Shown: in pieces, positions 35,372 to 44,734 of the stretch | Layout of the letters: each line of letters begins with the position of its first letter | Position numbering within the stretch: the first letter of the stretch is position 1 | Assembly: GCF_015244675.1 (NCBI RefSeq) | Contig: NZ_JABCQO010000002.1 | Location: 1 to 64,000, forward strand | From: Gluconobacter cerevisiae | GTDB taxonomy: Bacteria; Pseudomonadota; Alphaproteobacteria; Acetobacterales; Acetobacteraceae | DNA: 64,000 nt | Direction of reading: 5' to 3' | The notes under the pieces: model-generated | What the model saw: only the letters and a program-made list of their open reading frames with translations | What the model was told of the DNA's origin: nothing | Databases searched by the model: none | Translations under genes and position numbers: made by a program

Positions 35372-37416
35372 GTAAGGCAGAATTTACGGATGACATGGAT
35401 GCCATCCGGCAGATTTTCTTTGATGAGTGCGACGAACAGCTCGCGCTTCTTGAAGAAGAACTGACGATACTTGGTGAGGAGCCGGAAGACGGAGAAAAGA
35501 TCAATACGATCTTTCGATGCGTTCATTCCATCAAAGGCGGAGCGGCGGCCTTTGGAATGGAAGAGCTTGTAAAATTCTCCCATCTCTTTGAGAGCGTGCT
35601 CGACCTGTTCCGGTCAGGAGCACTGCCAGTCAGTACTGAGAGCATCGCTACGTTTTTAAAGTGCAAGGATGCTCTGTTCGACATCGTTGCAGCCTTTAAA
35701 AATGAGGGGGCCGCTTGTGAGGTCGCCCCCGAGACGGTTGTTGAACTGGAGCGATATCTTCACTCAGGGAAGGGGGAGCCGGAGCCGCCAATTGAAAATA
35801 TCGAGATGGATGACATCTTCGGGATGGCATTCGCGCCTGTCAAAATTGAGATTGAAGCGCCGATCGATCAGCAGTTTTTGATTTCCCTGAGAGTAACGAC
35901 TGAGTTTTACGAATGCGGCGATGATGTCCGGAATATTCTGCTTGCGTTGAGGGAATTGGGGACGCTTCAGGTCGAGGTGGATACAGACGTCGTTCCGCTG
36001 ATAGGGGATATTTCACCTGAGCGGAGTTATCTGACGTGGAAGCTTGTGTTGGAAACGCAGAAGTCACGTGGTGATGTCGAGGAAATTTTCGAATGGTCCG
36101 GAGAGGATCTTCAGGCGACGGTCACGCTCGTAGCTGAAAATATTGAAGACGTTCCCGCCTCTCTACCTGTGGTGGTTGAAGAAAAAAGAGACATTCAGAT
36201 CAAGAAGTCTCCTGAACGCAAGGATTCCGCGACTGTTCGGGTCGATATCCAGCGCATCGACAAGCTCGTCGATCTGATCGGAGAACTGGTTATCAATCAG
36301 GGCGCCATCCAATCACAGATGCGGCGTAACAAAGTTCATGGAGATTCGGTTCTGGGGAATGTCGTGACGGCGCAGGAGCAGCTTATTCACGAGCTTCAGG
36401 AAAACGTCATCACCATGCGCGCCTACCCGATCAAAACCGTTTTTCAAAAGCTGGGTCGGGTCGTACGCGAGACCGCAAGGCTAACGGGAAAGCAGGTCCG
36501 GCTTGTGCTGGAAGGAGAAGACACAGAGGTGGACCGGTCCATTCTCGAAAAACTGTCCGACCCTCTGACGCATATGGTCCGTAATGCGATTGATCATGGC
36601 ATCGAAAGCCCACAAATCAGGTCTCACGCTGGAAAGGAGCCGGAAGGACTGCTCAGACTTCGGGCTTTTCAGCGTTCTGGGCGGATCATTGTGGAAATTC
36701 AGGATGACGGCGCCGGTCTGGACCCTGACAGAATTTACGAAAAAGCGGTTGAAAAAAAGATTATCGAAAGAGGTCAAAAACTGGATCGAGAAGAAATTTA
36801 TTCTCTGATTTTCGAGCCGGGTTTTTCCACAGTTGCGGAAGTCACTGATGTTTCCGGGCGTGGCGTGGGAATGGACGTGGTCAAGCAAAGCCTTCAGCAA
36901 ATCAACGGAAGAATTTTTATTAACTCTGCGAAAGGGAAAGGAACGACTTTTTCAATTTCATTGCCGTTTACACTATCAGTTATTGAGGGAATTATTTTCA
37001 AGGCTGAAGGGCAGGATTTTGTAATTCCGGTCAATAATGTTCTTGAGACAATCATCTTCGACGCAAAAAAAGCTTTTCATGTGGGGGAAGGTAAATACGG
37101 ATATCCTTATCGGGATGGTTATTTATCTGTGATTTATGCTTCCGATATTATCGGGACGTCTTCTGGTGGAATAAACCAAAAAATATGCTTCGTCATTGAA
37201 AATGAAAACGAAGAAAAACTAGCATTTATTGTTGATAAAATCATCGATCACTCAAGGTTTGTGGTAAAGAATCTTGAGGATAATTATAGAAAAATCGCCT
37301 GTTTTTCGACGGCTACTATTCTTGGTGATGGAAACGTAGCGTTTATTCTGGACGTTGAATTTCTATTTGGTGAAGTTCTGAAGAAAAGAGAAGGTTCGTT
37401 GGAGGAAAGGGTATGA
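35368..37416 (+). CDS. cheA: chemotaxis histidine kinase CheA
   Basis: The 682-residue kinase shows all modules: Hpt with the phospho-His in VHSIKGGAAAFG (~residue 50), an acidic linker containing a P2-like region, the P3 dimerisation segment (VRVDIQRIDKLVDLIGELVINQ, here cited only by its start), the ATPase with NAIDHGIE, DDGAGLD and GRGVGMDVV, and a C-terminal CheW-like P5. From about 36900 the gene becomes clearly AT-richer. It phosphorylates the CheY and CheB encoded nearby. Confidence 0.96.
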   Translation: MSKAEFTDDMDAIRQIFFDECDEQLALLEEELTILGEEPEDGEKINTIFRCVHSIKGGAAAFGMEELVKFSHLFESVLDLFRSGALPVSTESIATFLKCKDALFDIVAAFKNEGAACEVAPETVVELERYLHSGKGEPEPPIENIEMDDIFGMAFAPVKIEIEAPIDQQFLISLRVTTEFYECGDDVRNILLALRELGTLQVEVDTDVVPLIGDISPERSYLTWKLVLETQKSRGDVEEIFEWSGEDLQATVTLVAENIEDVPASLPVVVEEKRDIQIKKSPERKDSATVRVDIQRIDKLVDLIGELVINQGAIQSQMRRNKVHGDSVLGNVVTAQEQLIHELQENVITMRAYPIKTVFQKLGRVVRETARLTGKQVRLVLEGEDTEVDRSILEKLSDPLTHMVRNAIDHGIESPQIRSHAGKEPEGLLRLRAFQRSGRIIVEIQDDGAGLDPDRIYEKAVEKKIIERGQKLDREEIYSLIFEPGFSTVAEVTDVSGRGVGMDVVKQSLQQINGRIFINSAKGKGTTFSISLPFTLSVIEGIIFKAEGQDFVIPVNNVLETIIFDAKKAFHVGEGKYGYPYRDGYLSVIYASDIIGTSSGGINQKICFVIENENEEKLAFIVDKIIDHSRFVVKNLEDNYRKIACFSTATILGDGNVAFILDVEFLFGEVLKKREGSLEERV

Positions 37417-37841
37417 TCATGGAAAAAGCTCTGGTCTTTTCTCTGGGGAACCAGGAATTTTCTGTTCAGATTTCTGCTGTGAAGGAAATCAAAGAATGGG
37501 CGAAGGCGACGCCTTTTCCGGCTGCTCCGGCTTTTGTGGAAGGGGTGGTCAATGTTCGTGGCTCAGTGATCCCGCTTGTGAATATGGCTCAGATGATGGG
37601 AGTTTCTGATGATAATGACGAAAAAAAAGCCATTATTTTCCTGAAAAACGAGAAAAAAATTATTGGTTTTTCAGTTTCTAATGTCACTGATATTTCGGAT
37701 ATCGATGAAGACGATTTTAAGCCTCTTCCAGAACTCTCTAGCGATAATCTTAAATATTATTCAAATGGGATTTTGTCTTTAGGCAGGCGCTTGGTTTTTT
37801 CTGTAAATGTGTCTTCGTTGTTTGACGGAAGTCTGCAATGA
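37413..37841 (+). CDS. cheW: chemotaxis adaptor CheW
   Basis: The 142-residue SH3-like coupling protein joins CheA to receptors. The pattern VKEIKEWAKATPFPAAPAF followed by VEGVVNVRGSVIPLVNM is the CheW signature. The gene is AT-richer than the window average, like the 3' end of cheA. It overlaps cheA and cheR by 4 nt. Confidence 0.95.
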   Translation: MIMEKALVFSLGNQEFSVQISAVKEIKEWAKATPFPAAPAFVEGVVNVRGSVIPLVNMAQMMGVSDDNDEKKAIIFLKNEKKIIGFSVSNVTDISDIDEDDFKPLPELSSDNLKYYSNGILSLGRRLVFSVNVSSLFDGSLQ

Positions 37842-38695
37842 CCGTGATGGAATTGCAGGATTTGCAAGAAATATCAGACGACAATTTTCAGATTATTGCA
37901 GATATCGCTAAAAAATCTGCTGGGATTTCTTTGTCGGAAAAGAAAAAAAGCCTCGTCTATTCGCGAATTTCCCGTCGTGTTCGGCAGGAAGGCTTTGGAT
38001 CATTCGATGACTATTGTGCTTTTCTGGTTAGTGGCGCTGGCGTGGATGAGAGACACCATCTCGTTTCCGCCCTGACGACAAACGTCACCAGTTTTTATCG
38101 CGAAAAACATCATTTTGCGTATCTGGAACAGTTGTTGCGCCAGAAATTATACTCACGTCTCGAACGTGGCGAAGAGCTTAGGATATGGACTGCTGCGTGT
38201 TCGAGTGGCGAAGAAGCATATTCGATCGCCATGACTGTCATGAAATGTCTATCCGCAGTGCCAGGTCTGAAGGTGAAAATCTTGGCGACGGACATTGATT
38301 CCGACATTCTCAATCAGGCCAAACGGGGCAGTTACAACTCTGTAGAAGCTGAAGCGCTTTTTGAATCGGGCGTTTTGTCCTTCTGTCGACTTGAAGGGAA
38401 CCGGGTCGTCATGTCTGAAAAAATTCGGGATATGATACGATTTCGTCGCTTGAATCTGGTTGAGCCGTGGCCGTTCTCCTCTCGGTTTCATGCCATTTTC
38501 TGCCGGAATGTCGCAATTTACTTCGACCGGGAAACTCAGGACAGACTCTGGGGTAATCTTGCAGCACGCATTTTCCCTGGCGGGGAGCTTTATCTGGGAC
38601 ATTCGGAACGTATTGCTCATCCCGAGCGCTTCGGAATGGAGAGCATCGGGTATAACACCTACCGTAAGGTCTCGCCTGGAGAGATGTCTCCATGA
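37838..38695 (+). CDS. cheR: chemoreceptor methyltransferase CheR
   Basis: The 285-residue SAM-dependent enzyme methylates glutamates on receptors. It has the N-terminal helical domain, TTNVTSFYRE, the SAM motif WTAACSSGEEAYSIAM, LATDIDSDIL, and FHAIFCRNVAIYF near residue 222. No receptor tethering domain is seen, consistent with the MCP lacking a pentapeptide. Confidence 0.96.
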   Translation: MTVMELQDLQEISDDNFQIIADIAKKSAGISLSEKKKSLVYSRISRRVRQEGFGSFDDYCAFLVSGAGVDERHHLVSALTTNVTSFYREKHHFAYLEQLLRQKLYSRLERGEELRIWTAACSSGEEAYSIAMTVMKCLSAVPGLKVKILATDIDSDILNQAKRGSYNSVEAEALFESGVLSFCRLEGNRVVMSEKIRDMIRFRRLNLVEPWPFSSRFHAIFCRNVAIYFDRETQDRLWGNLAARIFPGGELYLGHSERIAHPERFGMESIGYNTYRKVSPGEMSP

Positions 38696-39753
38696 GTTGT
38701 TCAAAACCTCTGACGGTCGTTGTCGTCGATGATTCCTTGACAACGCGGGCGCTGATTGCGGCCGCTCTCAAACGTGATCCTCGCGTCAAGGTCGTTGGGA
38801 CGGCTGGAACGCCTTTCGAGGCTCGCGATTTGATCGTGCGCCTGAATCCCGATGTGCTAACCCTGGATTACGAAATGCCGTCCATGAATGGATTGCAGTT
38901 CCTTGAAAAGATCATGAGGTTGCGTCCGATGCCCGTGGTGATGGTATCGGGGCGTCTTTCCAGTCATCAGGGGTTGGTTGAGCAGGCCCTCCGTATGGGG
39001 GCTGCAGAATGGTATTCGAAAATGGCACTCGGGAGCGGAGAAGAGCCTTTTGCGGGTCTGGGAGACGCGATCGTTCGAGCTGCAACAACAAAAAACCATC
39101 CCTCTGTGTCGATAGGTGAAAGTCTGGGGGCCAGAGTGATGGCTGCCACGAAAACCGGAACTGTCGTGGGGATCGGTGCGTCGACGGGCGGTGTGGAAGC
39201 TCTGACAGATGTGCTTGAGCATTTTCCAACAGATTGCCCCGCGACAGTCATTGTTCAGCACATGCCAAAGCAGTTTTCCGAGAGCTTTGCGCGCCGTCTG
39301 GACAGGATCGTGAAACCTGACGTCAGGTTGGCAGAAGAGGGCGATGTACTGAAACCGGGTGTGGTTTATGTCGCGTCCGGCGGTGAGCGCCACCTGCGGG
39401 TCAGGTGCAGCGCTCGGCCCGGTGAGTATGTCTGCCAGTTGGTGACGGCGCCTCCAGTTAATGGGCACCGGCCGTCAGTGGACGAACTGTTTTATTCTCT
39501 TGCCGCCACAGTGGGAAAAAACGCCGTGGGCGTCATCCTGACCGGAATGGAGTGCGATGGCGCGCAGGGACTGCTGGCCATGCGCCATGCCGGCGCCTGT
39601 ACGATCGGTCAGGATCGGGCAAGTTCTGTCATCTATGGCATGCCGCGCGCTGCCTACGAACTGGGTGCGGTGGACACGCAGCTTCCACTGTCCGCCATTG
39701 GCCCCGCTATTCTCAATCTTTGTGAACGCCGTTCTTTGGAGACGTATCCATGA
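38692..39753 (+). CDS. cheB: chemotaxis methylesterase/response regulator CheB
   Basis: The 353-residue protein has a receiver (VVDDSLTTR; acceptor Asp in LTLDYEMPSMNG), a linker, and the methylesterase with catalytic Ser in GIGASTGGVEAL, His in VQHMPKQ and Asp in TGMECDGAQG. It removes receptor methyl groups or deamidates glutamines, opposing CheR. Confidence 0.96.
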   Translation: MSCSKPLTVVVVDDSLTTRALIAAALKRDPRVKVVGTAGTPFEARDLIVRLNPDVLTLDYEMPSMNGLQFLEKIMRLRPMPVVMVSGRLSSHQGLVEQALRMGAAEWYSKMALGSGEEPFAGLGDAIVRAATTKNHPSVSIGESLGARVMAATKTGTVVGIGASTGGVEALTDVLEHFPTDCPATVIVQHMPKQFSESFARRLDRIVKPDVRLAEEGDVLKPGVVYVASGGERHLRVRCSARPGEYVCQLVTAPPVNGHRPSVDELFYSLAATVGKNAVGVILTGMECDGAQGLLAMRHAGACTIGQDRASSVIYGMPRAAYELGAVDTQLPLSAIGPAILNLCERRSLETYP

Positions 39754-40145
39754 TTTCCGCCTCTTCCATGTCCGTGCTCCTTGTGGACGACCAGACTTCC
39801 ATTCGTTCGATACTGCGCAATACGCTTGCCCAGATCGGTTTTGTGCAGATTGCCGGTGTCCGGAACGGGGTGGAGGCTCTGGAGCATCTGAAGAGCAATT
39901 CGGTTCATCTGATTATTTCGGACTTCAATATGCCCGATATGGATGGGCTTGAGCTGCTGAAGGCCGTCAGGAGCAATGCCCGGACCGCGAAAACGGGTTT
40001 CATCATGCTGACGGGGCAGGCCAGCAAGGAATTGGTGCAGCAGGCCGTTGCGGAAGGGGTGAACAATTTTCTGGCCAAACCTTTTACGGCCAGTTCTCTC
40101 AAATCCCGCATTGAGGCCGTATTCGGGCCAATCAGTGGTGCGTGA
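39750..40145 (+). CDS. second CheY-type receiver protein
   Basis: The 131-residue receiver has LLVDDQTSIRSI, the acceptor Asp in IISDFNMPDMDG, the Thr in MLTGQ and the Lys in FLAKPF. It starts within the cheB stop (ATGA). Having two CheY proteins in one operon suggests one motor-binding form and one phosphate sink; which is which cannot be read from sequence. Confidence 0.92.
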   Translation: MISASSMSVLLVDDQTSIRSILRNTLAQIGFVQIAGVRNGVEALEHLKSNSVHLIISDFNMPDMDGLELLKAVRSNARTAKTGFIMLTGQASKELVQQAVAEGVNNFLAKPFTASSLKSRIEAVFGPISGA

Positions 40146-40476
40146 CGTGGCAGCGAGACTCCCTTTGCCGCAGGTTCTCGAGGGGCTTGGAGCGCAGCTT
40201 ACCGTCAGTCTTCAGGAACTACGAAGACTGGAGGCAGTCTGTCTGCAGGCTCTTCTGGGAGAAAATCCACTTGAGTTGCAGGACTTTGACAGGATCGCAC
40301 AGGTTCTGGATCAGTTGGCGACCTGCTGTGAAGGACTGAGCCGTGAGTCTGGAGTGCAGGCTGTGCAGGTCCAACGATGTGTCGTGGATCGTTTGACGAT
40401 GGGAGAGATCCGTCAGCGCCTGTTAGCGGAAGAATCCCATACGTCTGTCGGTTCAGGAGATGTTGAGCTTTTCTGA
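40138..40476 (+). CDS. small helical protein ending the che operon (CheZ-like tail?)
   Basis: About 112 residues from GTG 40138 (GTG 40147 is also possible), overlapping the second cheY. The protein is leucine/glutamine-rich and predicted helical, followed by a flexible stretch and the acidic-aromatic terminus GDVELF. CheZ-type phosphatases bind CheY through a short C-terminal acidic-aromatic peptide after a linker, so a CheY-binding function is conceivable. No CheZ catalytic Asp/Gln pair (D-x-x-x-Q) can be placed with confidence, although FDRIAQ and LDQLA contain candidates. The family is not recognised. Confidence 0.6.
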   Translation: MRDVAARLPLPQVLEGLGAQLTVSLQELRRLEAVCLQALLGENPLELQDFDRIAQVLDQLATCCEGLSRESGVQAVQVQRCVVDRLTMGEIRQRLLAEESHTSVGSGDVELF

Positions 40477-40480
40477 AGGA

Positions 40481-40876
40481 TCAGCTTGGTTGGCTGGCAT
40501 CCTGAGGGTTGGAGCGGATCATGGTGCGCTGTTTTTGCAGGCCGCGAATGATCTGTTCGACGTCCTGCGGGCCGAAAACGACACCGACAGGGCCATAAGC
40601 CGGATGCTGGAAGGCCAACATTGAGCCCTCTGTCAGGGCATCGATCTGAAGGGCCCAGTTTGTAGTGTAGACGGGCGTGAAACGTGCGCCTGCAATCGGT
40701 GCGGGTGGGCGTTTTTCGATCAGGGCCGCATGGGCCAGGCCCAGACTTGTGATCAGTTGGGACAACTGGGCCTCGTCGAGGGAAAGGCTGCCCGAAACGC
40801 CGCTGCCTTCAAGAAAAGACAAAACGGCCGTTACGCCATCTTCTGAACGTGTGACCTGCATGCGTGGGGCTGTCAT
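40481..40876 (-). CDS. small protein of unknown function
   Basis: This 131-residue product from ATG 40876 (GGAG about 9 nt upstream) has no signal peptide or membrane segment. Central strands (AVLSFLEGSG; LQIDALTEGSMLAFQHP) and a C-terminal helix with QKQRTMIR are visible. It faces the che operon end with a 4-bp gap and follows ispE on the same strand by 32 bp. I do not recognise the family. Codon use is normal for the window. Confidence 0.65.
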   Translation of the reverse strand: MTAPRMQVTRSEDGVTAVLSFLEGSGVSGSLSLDEAQLSQLITSLGLAHAALIEKRPPAPIAGARFTPVYTTNWALQIDALTEGSMLAFQHPAYGPVGVVFGPQDVEQIIRGLQKQRTMIRSNPQDASQPS

Positions 40877-40908
40877 GATGTTCGGCTCCCTGCCCGGTTG
40901 TGGTGTGA

Positions 40909-41823
40909 TCAGGTTGAAGATCCAGTGTGGTGGAAGCCGCCTGCCCATGTCCACCAACCCAGACGTGCGTTTTGTTCGTTCAGGATCCGGGCAGCGGTTA
41001 TGGCGGTATCAGGATCGGGGAAAATGCCGAAGCAGGTGGCCCCTGAACCACTCATGCGCGCGAGAAGGCAATCGGGAAGGCTGCCGATGGACGCCAGAAC
41101 CGTGCCAATCACCGGACATTGCGACAGGGCCGGGGCCTGAAGGTCGTTGGTTGTGGTGTTCAGGTCGGCGGCCATGTCCTGTGCGCTGTTCCAGCGGGTG
41201 GGCAGGAAGGCTTCGGGCCGTTCCGTAATGCCCCCACTTGCGGCAAAGGCCTGGAAAACTTCCGGTGTCGAGACGCCGACGCCGGGATTGACGAGTAGAA
41301 GGCCCGCATCGGGCAGGATCGGAGCAGGAGCGAGGATTTCTCCGATCCCCTGCATTCGCGCCGGACGTTGCGCGATGCAAACTGGGACGTCTGCCCCCAG
41401 TTTCTCGGCGATCGGAAAGAGTATGGTCTGATCCGCGTCCCATTCACGGGCCAGCAGACGCAGCGTTGCTGCCGCATCGGCGGAACCGCCGCCGATGCCT
41501 GAAGACACGGGCAGGTTCTTCTCCAGTTTCAGACGAAAAGATTCGGTCAGGCCATTAAAAGCTGTGCCGGCCTTGGCCTGAAGGGCGCGGGCGGCGCGCA
41601 GGACCAGATTCTGGCTGTCCGCTTCCAGTCCTCGACCGAATGGGCCGTCGATCGTCAGTGACATCGTATCGGCAGGGCCTTCAAGCGTGATGCGGTCTGC
41701 AGCACCTGCAAAAACCGCGAGGCTGTCGAGCAGGTGGTATCCGTCGTCGCGTCGGCCCGTGATGTGCAGGAACAGGTTGATCTTGGCGTGTGCTGTAGCT
41801 TGAGGTGTGTCTGAAAAGGTCAT
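40909..41823 (-). CDS. ispE: 4-diphosphocytidyl-2-C-methyl-D-erythritol kinase
   Basis: The 304-residue GHMP kinase phosphorylates CDP-methylerythritol in the MEP isoprenoid pathway. It has the N-terminal [20 protein letters not shown], the ATP loop [14 protein letters not shown] and [12 protein letters not shown] near the C-terminus. The frame is open to 41928, but ATG 41823 is in the right place before AHAKINL and overlaps the TPR gene stop by 4 nt. Confidence 0.95.
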   Translation of the reverse strand: MTFSDTPQATAHAKINLFLHITGRRDDGYHLLDSLAVFAGAADRITLEGPADTMSLTIDGPFGRGLEADSQNLVLRAARALQAKAGTAFNGLTESFRLKLEKNLPVSSGIGGGSADAAATLRLLAREWDADQTILFPIAEKLGADVPVCIAQRPARMQGIGEILAPAPILPDAGLLLVNPGVGVSTPEVFQAFAASGGITERPEAFLPTRWNSAQDMAADLNTTTNDLQAPALSQCPVIGTVLASIGSLPDCLLARMSGSGATCFGIFPDPDTAITAARILNEQNARLGWWTWAGGFHHTGSST

Positions 41824-43595
41824 GGTTTCTGTTCGAAAGCTGCGAGATGGGGGCCGCCGTTCTGGAGCGCCTGAAGGAGAAGGGCGCGATCCTGCGGCTG
41901 CGGGTTGTCGTCGAGGGACTGGTTCCACTGGTCCTGTGCTTCTGTATGCCGTCCGAGATACCAGTAGGCCACGCCAAGATGGTAGCCGATTTCGGCGTCG
42001 CCGGGTGCGTGCTCGGCAGCTTGTATCAGCATGGGGAGTGCGGTTTTAAGGTCAGCCCGGTATTTGAGAAGGGCCCAGGCGTAGCTATCCTGAATGGAGG
42101 CGTCTGTTGGCTGAAGGTCGACGGCTTTTTTCAGAATGGCGAGAGACTGTGCCTGATCGGCGTTATGCTCGATATTGGCATAGCCGACGAAGTTCAGGAC
42201 TTCGGGCTGGTCCGGGGCGAGTTCAAGCGCATGTTTCATGTCGTCCTGCACCATGGGCCAGTTGCCGCTTTCCTGAGCGGCCATCGCGCGGCCCAGCAAA
42301 ATAGGCCAGAGAATTTCCTTGCGGGGCGGCGAGGCTTCGAGGGCGCGGGTATAGAGTGCGATGGCGTCTGTATGATGACCGCGCTGGTCTTCGACTTCGG
42401 CAAGCTGGATCAGGAATTCCGGGTTTTCGGGACGCAGGGCGAGCGCGCGGTGCAGGGCATCGGCTTCCTGCGCGAGGTCTCCTGAGCGCAGGGCAAGGTT
42501 GATGCGCTCCTGTGCGGCCAGAGCCGCGAGGGGATCGGAGGGCGAAATGTTGTTCAACTCGGCCAGGCCGCTGGTGATCTGGTTGGCTTCGCGGAAGGTG
42601 TCAGCCAGAAAAATGCGTGCGATTGTCAGGCCGGGATCAAGGAAAATGGCCTGTTGTAGGGCGATGATGGCCGGGTCGCGCGGAATACCATCCTGCTGGA
42701 TGGCGTCCGTGATCATAAGGGCCATCTGAAGGTTGAGGATGGCCCCGCCAAGCGCTGGCGTCGGCTTTTTAAGGTTTTGAAGATCCTGCTGGATCGGGCC
42801 GATGACGAGTGCGGCCAGCGGAGAGGTTACGCCCAGAGCGGCGACGGCGTCGCTGGCCTCTTTGTGATGACCATGGCGTTCCAGCCAGTCGCCATAGAGT
42901 TGCGCATAGAGGATCTGGAGAGTCAGTGGATCTCCGGATGCGCTTCCCGTGCGGTGATAGAGTTGGCCTGCGAGCAGGGGTGTCGGGAGGTGTTCCGCGA
43001 CCATGGCTGCATGCAGAAGATAGAGCCTGCGCGTGGTAGGCTGACCTGCGGCTTCCGCCAGCAGGTTCAGGGCCTTGTCGGGATGGCCTTCCGCAGCAAG
43101 GCTCCAGCCCATCAGAACAGGTGCGGCGATCGTGACGAGCGGACCGTGATGGGGGCTGCGTGTGAGGATGCGGCGCATCGCGGCCCAGTCCTGGCGGGCA
43201 AAGGCGTCCTGCGCGAGAATGAGCGTGCCAATATCGCTGCCGGAGCCCTGGTCGGGGAGGGCGTTGGCGAGTTTGAGGGCTTCGGCCTGATGACCGGCCA
43301 TGGCCGCATAGCGCAGGGAGTCGTGCTGTAACTGAAGGTTATGCGGTGCGAGCGGCAGGGCGTGGGAGAGGGCCATATTGGCGGCGGGGACGTCTCCACG
43401 TTCCATCATGACCGTGGCGGCCAGCATCCAGCCAGTCAGGGAGTTTTCCGGGTTGACTGTGGGCTTCACCGCCGGAGGCAAGGCGGCCAGCGCGCTCCCT
43501 GTCAGGCTACCGCCCAGCGCAAGGGCGGGGAGCGCCAGACGGAGCGGGCGGGAAAATTCCTCGAATGATCTGGGCCAGCCGCGTGTGATCTGCAT
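41820..43595 (-). CDS. exported TPR-repeat protein
   Basis: A 591-residue protein made largely of tetratricopeptide repeats; the best are near residues 390-560, where A-x-x-x-Y/L and P-x-x-A-x-I/L patterns recur about every 34 residues. The N-terminus has arginine followed by a hydrophobic core and ALAALPP, a likely Sec signal, so it acts in the periplasm or outer membrane. ATG 43595 is preferred over the longer frame to 43679; no Shine-Dalgarno is obvious. It probably scaffolds a protein complex; partner unknown. It is coupled to ispE downstream. Confidence 0.8.
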   Translation of the reverse strand: MQITRGWPRSFEEFSRPLRLALPALALGGSLTGSALAALPPAVKPTVNPENSLTGWMLAATVMMERGDVPAANMALSHALPLAPHNLQLQHDSLRYAAMAGHQAEALKLANALPDQGSGSDIGTLILAQDAFARQDWAAMRRILTRSPHHGPLVTIAAPVLMGWSLAAEGHPDKALNLLAEAAGQPTTRRLYLLHAAMVAEHLPTPLLAGQLYHRTGSASGDPLTLQILYAQLYGDWLERHGHHKEASDAVAALGVTSPLAALVIGPIQQDLQNLKKPTPALGGAILNLQMALMITDAIQQDGIPRDPAIIALQQAIFLDPGLTIARIFLADTFREANQITSGLAELNNISPSDPLAALAAQERINLALRSGDLAQEADALHRALALRPENPEFLIQLAEVEDQRGHHTDAIALYTRALEASPPRKEILWPILLGRAMAAQESGNWPMVQDDMKHALELAPDQPEVLNFVGYANIEHNADQAQSLAILKKAVDLQPTDASIQDSYAWALLKYRADLKTALPMLIQAAEHAPGDAEIGYHLGVAYWYLGRHTEAQDQWNQSLDDNPQPQDRALLLQALQNGGPHLAAFEQKP

Positions 43596-43694
43596 AATGG
43601 AGGAAACTCTAGCCCTCTTGAGGCTCCACGCCAACCGGCATCCCTGCGGGGGCTGTGTGGTGATGGAGCAGGAGGCCATCAGGACGGATCAACC

Positions 43695-44552
43695 ATGACG
43701 CCCCCAGTCAGTAGTGTGTCGGCAGTTCTCAGCCGGGCCGATCTGCTGGCCGCGCTTCAGCTCCAGTATGACTGGGGTGTGGACGAGGCCCTGTGTGAAA
43801 TGCCGGTGGATCGTCTGGCCGAGGCGACACCGCAACTGCCGCCGCGTGTCAGCGCGGAGCGGCAGGACTTTGCGCAACGTTTGCCTGAGGCTTTTTCGGG
43901 AGGCGACGCGGTGCGTCGGATTCCTGCGAAGGCGGGTAGTGCGTCGGTGAGCGGGCTGTCTGCGCGTGCGGTGGAAGAGGCGCCGGATCTGCCGACGCTG
44001 ATGCGCCTGACTGAAGCACCGGGTGACCTGTTTCTGGCCCGGACTGCCACGCATCGGCTGGAGCCGGTTTTCGTGGAGGGGGCGCCGTTCATGCTGATCG
44101 GTGAGGCGCCTGATGCGGATGAGGACCGTTCCGGCACACTGTTTGCGGGCGAGGGCGGGGCATTGCTGGAGAAAATGCTGCGGTCTGCGGGACTGGAGCG
44201 TGGAGGGATTTCGATGGCGCCCGCCCTGCCATGGCGTCCGCCCGGCGGAAGAACGCCGAGCGATGCGGAAATGCAGGCCTGTCTTCCGCTTCTGTTACGG
44301 ACAATCGCCCTGTGTCAACCGGGATTTCTGGTGACGATGGGGGTGACGCCGCTGAAGATGCTGGTGGGTCCGGATGCTGCCGTCGGGCGGATGCGGGGAC
44401 GGTGGACAAACGTGTCGGTGCCGGGGCTTGCGACTCCGTTGCCGCTTCTGCCGATGCGTCACCCTCTGCAACTGCGGGCAAGTGCGGCTGCGCGGCGGAA
44501 TGCCTGGCAGGATCTGCTGATTCTGATGGAGAAACTGTCTCCGGAAGAATGA
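43695..44552 (+). CDS. uracil-DNA-glycosylase-fold protein lacking Fe-S cysteines
   Basis: The 285-residue protein carries the family 4/5 UDG motif A (GEAPDADEDRSGTLFAGEGG, matching GEAPGxxED-x-x-G-x-PF-x-G), a central LVTMGVTPLKMLVG segment and a motif B position HPLQLR instead of HPSxLL. The N-terminal CxxC and the later cysteines that hold the 4Fe-4S cluster in classical members are absent; the corresponding stretch reads LMRLTEAPGDL. A proline/alanine-rich N-terminal extension of ~90 residues is present. It may be a cluster-less DNA glycosylase or a repurposed relative. Confidence 0.8.
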   Translation: MTPPVSSVSAVLSRADLLAALQLQYDWGVDEALCEMPVDRLAEATPQLPPRVSAERQDFAQRLPEAFSGGDAVRRIPAKAGSASVSGLSARAVEEAPDLPTLMRLTEAPGDLFLARTATHRLEPVFVEGAPFMLIGEAPDADEDRSGTLFAGEGGALLEKMLRSAGLERGGISMAPALPWRPPGGRTPSDAEMQACLPLLLRTIALCQPGFLVTMGVTPLKMLVGPDAAVGRMRGRWTNVSVPGLATPLPLLPMRHPLQLRASAAARRNAWQDLLILMEKLSPEE

Positions 44553-44713
44553 GGACTAAACGGGTTCAAATTCTATCGTTAAAAAACTTCGGAAAAACGT
44601 AAAAAAACGCGCGATGACAGGTGTTTGCCACTGGATTGTTTTAGGGTTGGGTTATATCATTGCCCAGTCCAAGGATGCGTAGAACTTAACAATTCCTTGC
44701 CAAGGCACTGCAA

Positions 44714-44731
44714 AGCGGGTAGCAACCCGCT
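44714..44731 (+). promoter_or_regulatory. hairpin directly upstream of the transglycosylase start
   Basis: AGCGGGT and ACCCGCT form a perfect 7-bp stem with an AGCA loop, ending 3 nt before the ATG at 44735. This is where the Shine-Dalgarno should be, and no purine-rich site is visible outside the hairpin. Either initiation is structurally restrained or the true start is elsewhere. Confidence 0.45.
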
Positions 44732-44734
44732 GCT

